This document shows positions 1-4,089 of a DNA stretch of 7,121 nt, piece by piece. The DNA is taken from the NCBI GenBank assembly GCA_964592475.1, contig CAZQEZ010000194.1:1-7121 (forward strand), given 5' to 3'. The stretch comes from CAZQEZ01 sp964592475. GTDB lineage: Bacteria; Bacteroidota; Bacteroidia; Cytophagales; Cyclobacteriaceae. The notes under the pieces were generated by a model. The model searched no databases. It worked only from the letters and a program-made list of their open reading frames with translations, and was not told the origin of the DNA. Both the position numbers and the translations under genes were made by a program. The stretch's first letter is position 1, and the number at the start of each line of letters is the position of its first letter.

Positions 1-1
1 G

Positions 2-40
2 GGGGTAAAAGCACAACAAATCGAAAGAATAGCAGCGTAA
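2..40 (+). CDS. Possible 3' end of an upstream gene (partial)
   Basis: The window opens in a reading frame that gives GVKAQQIERIAA followed by a TAA stop at 38-40. The short stretch has the look of a charged, helical protein C-terminus, and it is followed by very AT-rich, stop-filled spacer. With only twelve codons visible no family can be assigned. The frame starting at base 1 is also open, for 26 codons, but its composition is less protein-like. This is a weak call. Confidence 0.25.
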   Translation, partial: GVKAQQIERIAA

Positions 41-236
41 TAAAAATCCACATTATTTCAATCAATACATTTTGGAAATGAATAATTCAACTGATCTTTT
101 GTAGGTATATTTTGTAAATAAAATCATACCAATTTTATATTTTTATTACATTTCCTAAATTATCCTGGTTTTTATCAATGTAAAATTTGCATAATATCTA
201 CTAATGCGCTACTTTTATAGGATCAAATTCACAATT

Positions 237-255
237 AATTAACATTTTGTTAATT
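237..255. promoter_or_regulatory. Short palindrome upstream of the acidic small gene (candidate operator)
   Basis: AATTAAC (237-243) and GTTAATT (249-255) form perfect 7-bp arms around the 5-base spacer ATTTT. The element lies about 75 bases before the start codon of the 48-codon gene, in the only spacer that could hold its promoter. A regulator-binding role is inferred; such AT-only palindromes also arise by chance in sequence this AT-rich. No TAnnTTTG element could be placed in 1-331. A TATAAT-like string at 287-292 is present without a convincing partner. Otherwise 41-320 shows nothing I can support. Confidence 0.25.
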
Positions 256-320
256 GAAACACGTATATAAAGAATAATCAATTGCGTATAATTAAATAGT
301 TAGTAAACCTATAAATAAGA

Positions 321-328
321 AAGGAGGT
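321..328 (+). promoter_or_regulatory. Strong Shine-Dalgarno of the acidic small gene
   Basis: AAGGAGGT ends three bases before the ATG at 332. It is nearly a full complement of the usual anti-Shine-Dalgarno, though the spacing is short. Bacteroidota mostly initiate without Shine-Dalgarno pairing, and no other gene in this window has such a site. It therefore supports the small gene as translated and fixes its start. Confidence 0.6.
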
Positions 329-331
329 AAT

Positions 332-478
332 ATGAAGCATGAAGATAATCTTTTTGAATTTTCAGAATTTGAAGAACGCGATGATTCGGAAGTAGATTCA
401 GAATTTGAAAAGTTTTTCGAAAAAGACAGGGATCAAAAAGGATTTTCCCAATGGGATCTTGAATATGATGATATTTGA
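332..478 (+). CDS. Acidic 48-residue small protein, unknown function
   Basis: ATG at 332, TGA at 476-478. The product begins MKHEDNLFEFSEFEERDD and ends QWDLEYDDI. By my count 19 of 48 residues are Asp or Glu against 6 Lys or Arg, and 7 are Phe, so it is very acidic with regularly spaced aromatic residues (FEFSEFEE, SEFEKFFEK). There is no signal peptide, membrane segment or cysteine. The gene is framed by a strong Shine-Dalgarno in front and a hairpin/T-tract terminator five bases behind, so it looks like a complete single-gene transcription unit. I do not recognise the family. A charge-mimicking or protein-binding peptide is one possibility from composition alone. Its length would make many gene callers skip it. 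Confidence 0.6.
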   Translation: MKHEDNLFEFSEFEERDDSEVDSEFEKFFEKDRDQKGFSQWDLEYDDI

Positions 479-482
479 TCCG

Positions 483-515
483 ATAGCCCAAAGAAATTTC
501 AGGGCTATTTTTTTT
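483..515 (+). terminator. Rho-independent terminator after the acidic small gene
   Basis: ATAGCCC (483-489) pairs with GGGCTAT (502-508). The self-complementary GAAATTTC inside the loop can extend the structure, and a run of eight T follows at 508-515. It acts on the plus strand. Its right arm covers the stop codon and last bases of the convergent 80-residue gene. The minus strand has no T-tract after this hairpin, so it is not obviously bidirectional. Confidence 0.85.
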
Positions 516-747
516 GCCCTATTTTTTTTAAATAAAGATTAAACTCTAAAGGAGACGCTCTTTCAAACGCATCTACTTCCAAATCTTCATAAATATCCTC
601 TTCAAACTCCATCTTAGTTTTTTCAACTATTCTGCCATCTTTAATTATTAGCTCCAGACCTCTCAAAGTCACCGGATTAATCTGTACCAGGATGGTAACA
701 TCTTCAATTACTTTTTTGAAATATTCCTGAACTACGTTTTTCGACAT
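505..747 (-). CDS. 80-residue protein of unknown function
   Basis: The frame runs from ATG (747) to TAG (505-507). The product starts MSKNVVQEYFKKVIEDVTIL and has an N-terminal helix-like part (about 1-16), an alternating hydrophobic middle (VTILVQINPVT, LELIIKDGRIVEK, about 17-44) that looks like beta strands, and an acidic segment (FEEDIYEDLEVDAFE, about 48-62). It ends in the helix-like SPLEFNLYLKKIG. No signal peptide, membrane segment or known catalytic motif is visible. It reads like a small soluble conserved hypothetical of Cytophagales, but I cannot name the family. The gene converges on the acidic small gene, and its stop lies inside the opposite gene's terminator. A TATCTTTG -7 element lies about 30 bases upstream. 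Codon use and clean domain-like character favour a real gene. Confidence 0.7.
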   Translation of the reverse strand: MSKNVVQEYFKKVIEDVTILVQINPVTLRGLELIIKDGRIVEKTKMEFEEDIYEDLEVDAFERASPLEFNLYLKKIGQKK

Positions 748-777
748 AAGTGTACTTTAAATAATAAACTCATTTTT

Positions 778-785
778 CAAAGATA
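778..785 (-). promoter_or_regulatory. Bacteroidota-type -7 box for the 80-residue gene
   Basis: On the minus strand this reads TATCTTTG, an exact TAnnTTTG. It lies about 30 bases before the ATG at 747, which would give a leader of roughly 25 bases. The expected TTG at -33 is not exact: the best nearby match is CTG (804-806, minus strand) with an 18-base spacer. The upstream half is therefore weak. Confidence 0.5.
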
Positions 786-903
786 TTAAAATAATGCTTT
801 CCACAGGATGTTTCGTATAAATCTGAGTGGTACTTTTAACTCCTTCTACCGTACACAATAAAAAACAAACACCAATATAGACTCAATTTTCAACCTCTTC
901 TTC

Positions 904-978
904 GTGCCTTCGTGGCCCTTATCAAAAAAATATTGCCACAAAGTCAAAAGGCCCAAGAAAATAAGGCCACGAAGGCAC
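904..978. repeat. Inverted copies of the GTGCCTTCGTGGC repeat (long hairpin)
   Basis: GTGCCTTCGTGGCCCTTAT (904-922) is complementary to 961-978 except for one extra C, giving an 18-bp near-perfect stem with a 38-base loop. Inside and after it are further degenerate pieces in the second orientation: GCCACAAAG at 935-943 and 1009-1017, and AAGGCACAAAGTCACAAAG from 974. The structure is not followed by a T-tract and lies far from any gene end, so it is not a simple terminator. Intergenic repeats with this CTTxGTGGC / GCCACxAAG flavour occur in many environmental bacteria; their function here is unknown. Confidence 0.75.
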
Positions 979-1081
979 AAAGTCACAAAGAAATGACCAG
1001 CTATTAATGCCACAAAGACTCCAAGAAATGTATCAAATATAGCTTATTTATCCCTTAATAAATCTTTGCGCCTTTATAGCA

Positions 1082-1202
1082 ATGTTTAAAAAAACCTTAG
1101 TGTCTTAGTGCCTTCGTGGCTATGTTTGCAAAAACCTTCGTGGCTACGTGGCTACTTAATACATTTTCAACATCTTATTCGTGCCTTAGTGGCTACTTAA
1201 TA
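1082..1202. repeat. Degenerate 40-bp tandem repeat array, three units
   Basis: Units run 1082-1121, 1122-1161 and 1162-1202. Units 1 and 2 both start ATGTTT, then an A-run and CCTTxGTG. Units 2 and 3 share an exact 14-base end, GTGGCTACTTAATA (1148-1161 and 1189-1202). The core GTGCCTTCGTGGC appears at 1108-1120, and with one change at 1181-1193. A shorter 8-base periodicity (CTTAGTGT, CTTAGTGC, CTTCGTGG at 1096-1119 or so) is nested in unit 1. No reading frame of note crosses it. Together with the inverted pair upstream it fills most of the gene-free 748-1240 stretch, in which I see no CDS or RNA gene. Confidence 0.7.
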
Positions 1203-1242
1203 TATTTTTGAAATTTTTTTATTAATATTATAACAGGAGCCA

Positions 1243-1273
1243 TTGCAGAGGAAAAATTATTTTTCTACCTTTG
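1243..1273 (+). promoter_or_regulatory. Promoter of the SRP RNA gene
   Basis: TTG (1243-1245), 20 bases, then TACCTTTG (1266-1273) matches the Bacteroidota housekeeping promoter layout TTG-N19-21-TAnnTTTG in full. Transcription would start near 1278-1281, which fits the expected 5' end of the SRP RNA. Eleven bases around the -7 box (CTACCTTTGCA) recur exactly in the xseA promoter on the other strand. Confidence 0.8.
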
Positions 1274-1275
1274 CA

Positions 1276-1369
1276 CCGGCTGGCCGGTACGACCAGCTCC
1301 CGCCGAACTCCCCCAGGTCTGGAAGGAAGCAAGGGTAGGCGGTCGTAGCGGTGCGATACCGGTTTGGCC
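1276..1369 (+). ncRNA. ffs: Signal recognition particle RNA, small bacterial type (4.5S)
   Basis: This is the RNA of the signal recognition particle, which binds Ffh (SRP54) and targets nascent membrane proteins to FtsY and the SecYEG translocon. The diagnostic domain IV is at about 1310-1335: GGTCTGGAAGGAAGCA, with the GGAA tetraloop at 1321-1324 and the A-rich symmetric loop that contacts Ffh. CCC/GGG flank the loop. CCGCC (1300-1304) pairs with GGCGG (1338-1342), and the outer arms CCGGTA (1284-1289) and TACCGG (1357-1362) close a single long hairpin of about 95 bases. That is the short form lacking the Alu domain. It has a matching promoter in front and an intrinsic terminator behind. The exact ends are uncertain by several bases. 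Confidence 0.93.
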
Positions 1370-1389
1370 ATTTTTTAATGGCCTTTTTT
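1366..1389 (+). terminator. Rho-independent terminator of the SRP RNA
   Basis: GGCCATT (1366-1372) pairs perfectly with AATGGCC (1377-1383) around a TTTT loop and is followed by six T at 1384-1389. The left arm begins at the very end of the SRP RNA helix, so the mature 3' end is probably made by trimming into this hairpin. From 1390 to 1551 I see no gene. A poor -7-like ACACTTTG at 1480-1487 is the only hint of a promoter for the next operon. Confidence 0.9.
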
Positions 1390-1551
1390 ATTTCCTCTAT
1401 CTTGGCTTACATTCGCTAAGCAAATTTTTCTGAATCTTATAATCAACATTAAAAAAAACATATAGGAAAGGTTAAATTAACACTTTGCAGTTATAAAACT
1501 ATTCAATTATAATTGTGTTATTCAAGGGAAAATAGAAATCACCTTCACAAG

Positions 1552-1755
1552 ATGTACATTATAAAAGTAAAAGGCAAAGCAAAAATTCCGGATTATATAC
1601 AACTAAGAGATGAAAACTTTATCTTAGTGGCTTATTTCAGGGCAGATCGTCCGTTAAAGAAATTGGAGAAGTTTGGCCTTGAAGGCAAAGAAACAGAACT
1701 AGAGGGTGTAATCAAAGGATTACCCTACGGCAAACTTCAAAAACTAAATATCTAA
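1552..1755 (+). CDS. 67-residue conserved-looking protein coupled to ftsE
   Basis: The product starts MYIIKVKGKAKIPDYIQLRD and ends PYGKLQKLNI. I chose ATG 1552 because the frame upstream (a TTG at 1513) adds residues without protein-like character. The protein is small, soluble and lysine-rich, with a beta-like N-terminus (MYIIKVKG, FILVAYF) and a helical, charged C-terminal half (RADRPLKKLEKFGLEGKE). No known motif, signal or membrane segment is visible and I cannot name the family. Its TAA (1753-1755) is followed at once by the ATG of the FtsE-like gene, so the two are almost certainly co-transcribed and probably translationally coupled. A role linked to the ABC ATPase is a guess from position only. 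Confidence 0.8.
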   Translation: MYIIKVKGKAKIPDYIQLRDENFILVAYFRADRPLKKLEKFGLEGKETELEGVIKGLPYGKLQKLNI

Positions 1756-2463
1756 ATGGACTCAAGTGATATCATTTTAAAAGTAAAAGATACTTTCGTT
1801 TATCAGGACGATACCCCTGTGCTAAGAAATGTAAACTTTGAAATGGAAAAAGGTGAATTTCTTTTTCTAATTGGCCGAACCGGTAGTGGCAAATCTTCAC
1901 TTCTCAAAACGTTTTATGCCGACTTACCTTTACTCAGCGGTGAAATCAATGTAGTAGGTCATCAGATCAGAAAAATCCCTCGTCAGGAAATTCCTTACCT
2001 TCGAAGAAAACTAGGCATTATATTTCAGGATTTTCAATTGTTTTTTGATCGCTCGGTTGCCGATAACCTGTATTTTGTGATGCGTGCTACCGGCTGGAAA
2101 GACAGCTCCAAAATGAAAGAACGCCTTTCAGATGTGCTGATGAAAGTGGGCCTGAATGCAGCTGCTTCAAAAATGCCACATCAACTAAGTGGCGGAGAGC
2201 AGCAACGGGTGGTGGTAGCTCGTGCATTGGTCAATGAACCTGTTCTGCTAATTGCCGACGAGCCCACGGGAAACCTGGATCCTGATGTGTCCGAAGGCAT
2301 ACTCAAGCTTTTCCTGGAAATCAACAACAGTGGAACCGCGGTGATCATGGCCACTCACAACCACAACCTGATCAAAGGCCATCCTGCCCGCGTGTTGAAA
2401 TGCGAAGATGCTAAATTGTTAGACTCCAACAAAGATAAATTTAGTCTAACGGATTATTATTAG
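1756..2463 (+). CDS. ftsE: FtsE-type ABC transporter ATP-binding protein
   Basis: This is a 235-residue ATPase of the FtsE/LolD/MacB group. It shows Walker A GRTGSGKS (40-47), Q-loop glutamine 91 in IIFQDFQLF, signature LSGGEQQR (144-151), Walker B VLLIADE (163-169), D-loop NLD (173-175) and switch histidine 201 in MATHNH. All catalytic residues are intact. FtsE pairs with the membrane protein FtsX at the cytoplasmic face; in well-studied bacteria the complex activates cell-wall hydrolases at the division site. The FQDFQLF stretch and length near the 222 of E. coli favour FtsE over LolD. No ftsX lies next to it: downstream is the convergent xseB. It starts directly after the stop of the 67-residue gene, with no Shine-Dalgarno. 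A different partner permease cannot be excluded. Confidence 0.85.
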   Translation: MDSSDIILKVKDTFVYQDDTPVLRNVNFEMEKGEFLFLIGRTGSGKSSLLKTFYADLPLLSGEINVVGHQIRKIPRQEIPYLRRKLGIIFQDFQLFFDRSVADNLYFVMRATGWKDSSKMKERLSDVLMKVGLNAAASKMPHQLSGGEQQRVVVARALVNEPVLLIADEPTGNLDPDVSEGILKLFLEINNSGTAVIMATHNHNLIKGHPARVLKCEDAKLLDSNKDKFSLTDYY

Positions 2464-2543
2464 CGGCACGCTTAATAACTAGTGGCTAATAATGGAGATT
2501 GCCTAGAACCATTGGCTTACTATCGCCAGGCAGCTCACAACTA

Positions 2544-2741
2544 CTAATCCTCCAGCACTTTCAACGCTTCACCCAAATCAGCCTCTGTATTTTTCAGCTT
2601 GCCTTTGCATACTTTCAGCAACTGCGCCGCTTTTTTTACCTGCTGTGCCAGTTCATCCACATCCAATGATTCATCTTCAATACCGTTAATAATTGCCTCT
2701 ATTTCAGTGATAGCTTGTTTATAAGTTATGTTATTGTTCAT
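2544..2741 (-). CDS. xseB: Exodeoxyribonuclease VII small subunit
   Basis: This 65-residue protein starts MNNNITYKQAITEIEAIING and ends EALKVLED. It has the family pattern: a helical hairpin with YKQAITEIEAIINxIE, ESLDVDELAQQVKKAAQLLKVCKGKL and a final EADLGEAL. Several XseB chains bind the coiled-coil region of XseA to form exonuclease VII, which degrades single-stranded DNA from both ends into oligonucleotides. A TTG at 2750 in the same frame is possible, but ATG 2741 is the better start. That start lies inside the end of xseA (overlap 11 bases, 2731-2741), indicating translational coupling in an xseA-xseB operon. No T-tract terminator is visible after the TAG. Confidence 0.93.
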   Translation of the reverse strand: MNNNITYKQAITEIEAIINGIEDESLDVDELAQQVKKAAQLLKVCKGKLKNTEADLGEALKVLED

Positions 2742-3978
2742 TTTTATCAATTTTTGTAATGGTACTTGCTATTCTATAATGTTCGGTAAAAGTGGTTATT
2801 TCATCTCCTGATTGTAATTCAGTTCCTTTGCCAATGGTCTTTCCATCTTTTTTCACTGTAAGCGAATATCCTCTTTTAAAAATACGTGTCGGATCCAGCA
2901 ATTCAAGGTTCTTTTGCCAGTAGGTCAACTTCTCATTAGAAAACTTGAGATAGGCACGGCTGCTATTTTGCAAATGGTGCTGAAGCGACTCAACCTTATT
3001 TTGTTGTCTGTTGAGCTTTTTACTTACCACGTGTCGCAGTTCACCGCCCAGGCGAAACAATTGATGTTCCGCATCTTCCAAGCGCCCCCTTACTTCAGCA
3101 TGTAGCCGCTCGAAAAGCTGCTCCAGTTTATCTTCAAATACTCGCAATCCGCTAATCATAAATTCAGCTACGGCGGTTGGCGTTTTTAATTTGGTATGAG
3201 CCACCAGGTCAGTAATAGTTTGATCGCGATCGTGGCCTATGCCCGTCAAAATTGGCAACGGGAATTGCGCTACATGTGCTGCCAAATCATAAGTATCGAA
3301 ACAATCAAGGTCTACCTGGGCTCCACCACCTCTGATAATAGCTACCAGGTCATATTTGTCACTTTGATTAAAAATTGTTATGAGTGCATTGAGAATGGAT
3401 TCAACTGCCTGATCTCCCTGCATCACCGCCTGGAAAAGTTTTACTTCGAAATGATACCCATATTGATTATGGCTCAATTGATCCATGAAATCACCATAAC
3501 CCGCTGCCGAGGCTGAACTGACAACTGCGATACGCTGCGGAACCAATGGTAATTGCAACGTCTTGTTCATTGTAAAAACCCCATCATCTTGCAGGCGGTC
3601 GATCACTTCCTGTCGCTTGCGTGCTCTTTCACCTAAAGTGAAATTGGGGTCAATATCCCTTATCACCAAACAAAAGCCGTAAACCTCATGAAAAGACACC
3701 ACCACGTTAGCCAGAATCTTCATGCCATTTTTCAGGGGCTGTCCAGCCACCCGTTCAAACCAGCTACTAATGGTACGATAATTATAAGCCCATATGCTGG
3801 CCCTACTTTTAGCAATAATTTTATTATCTTCCTTTTCTACCAGATCCAGGTAACAATGTCCTTTCTGGTTGGTCCTCATCTCGCCTATCTCGGCTACCAG
3901 CCAATAGCTGGGCTCCAGATTCTTGTCCAGCGTTTGCTTGATTATTTTGTTAAGTTCGAATAATGTTATTTGCTGCAT
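2731..3978 (-). CDS. xseA: Exodeoxyribonuclease VII large subunit
   Basis: This is the 415-residue catalytic subunit of exonuclease VII, a metal-independent single-strand-specific nuclease used in mismatch repair and removal of single-stranded DNA. The N-terminal OB-fold, which binds DNA, spans about 1-110 (YWLVAEIGEMRTNQKGHCYLDL). The nuclease core has RGGG (216-219), the acidic run DLDCFD (223-228), GIGHDRD (246-252) and KTPTA (265-269). A long coiled coil (about 275-365) binds XseB, and the RGYSL motif (369-373) lies near the C-terminus. It is somewhat shorter than the 456 of E. coli. ATG 3978 was chosen because the family match begins there and a -7 box lies just upstream. The frame stays open to 4440 but that part is antisense to dnaE and unlike XseA. 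It is first gene of an operon with xseB. Confidence 0.95.
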   Translation of the reverse strand: MQQITLFELNKIIKQTLDKNLEPSYWLVAEIGEMRTNQKGHCYLDLVEKEDNKIIAKSRASIWAYNYRTISSWFERVAGQPLKNGMKILANVVVSFHEVYGFCLVIRDIDPNFTLGERARKRQEVIDRLQDDGVFTMNKTLQLPLVPQRIAVVSSASAAGYGDFMDQLSHNQYGYHFEVKLFQAVMQGDQAVESILNALITIFNQSDKYDLVAIIRGGGAQVDLDCFDTYDLAAHVAQFPLPILTGIGHDRDQTITDLVAHTKLKTPTAVAEFMISGLRVFEDKLEQLFERLHAEVRGRLEDAEHQLFRLGGELRHVVSKKLNRQQNKVESLQHHLQNSSRAYLKFSNEKLTYWQKNLELLDPTRIFKRGYSLTVKKDGKTIGKGTELQSGDEITTFTEHYRIASTITKIDKNEQ

Positions 3979-3989
3979 ATCAATGACTG

Positions 3990-4020
3990 CAAAGGTAGTG
4001 GATTTTAGTTTGAAATGTAA
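3990..4020 (-). promoter_or_regulatory. Promoter of xseAB
   Basis: On the minus strand TACCTTTG (3997 down to 3990) is an exact TAnnTTTG. A TTA at 4020-4018 sits 20 bases upstream in place of the usual TTG. Only 11 bases separate the -7 box from the xseA ATG, so the transcript would have a leader of about 5-8 bases, close to leaderless. The core CTACCTTTGCA is identical to that of the SRP RNA promoter. Confidence 0.65.
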
Positions 4021-4048
4021 GAGTATTAACAATAATAGCCAACAAAAA

Positions 4049-4076
4049 GCTAAAATATTTAGTATATTTGCTAAAT
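4049..4076 (+). promoter_or_regulatory. dnaE promoter with operator-like half-site array
   Basis: Three half-sites occur: GCTAAA (4049-4054), ATTTAG (4057-4062, inverted) and GCTAAAT (4070-4076). The last two form a 20-bp palindrome, ATTTAG-N8-CTAAAT. Its 8-base spacer is TATATTTG (4063-4070), an exact TAnnTTTG -7 element for dnaE, 19 bases before the ATG at 4090. The two GCTAAA copies are 21 bases apart, about two helical turns. No TTG is found 19-21 bases upstream of the -7 box. A protein bound to the palindrome would cover the core promoter. Repression by a damage-responsive or other regulator is an inference; no known operator sequence is claimed. Confidence 0.5.
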
Positions 4077-4089
4077 AAAATTGCTTTTT

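Noticed and set aside
287..292. TATAAT as the promoter of the acidic small gene
   Set aside because: No partner element at a proper distance, and the other promoters here use TAnnTTTG; in such AT-rich sequence this match is not informative.
309..491. 60-codon frame on the minus strand over the acidic small gene
   Set aside because: It lacks a ribosome site and protein-like composition, and it mirrors the better supported plus-strand gene.
898..1202. CRISPR array
   Set aside because: The repeats are degenerate, in both orientations, with no uniform spacers and no cas genes nearby.
1513..1551. TTG-initiated extension of the 67-residue gene
   Set aside because: The added residues lack protein-family character, and ATG 1552 gives a clean start.
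2495..2536. Imperfect inverted repeat (GAG-AT-TGCCT / AGGCA-G-CTC) between ftsE and xseB as a bidirectional terminator
   Set aside because: The stem is interrupted, the loop is long, and no T-tract follows on either strand.
2742..2750. TTG start for xseB, three codons upstream
   Set aside because: ATG 2741 is a stronger start and keeps the usual family length.
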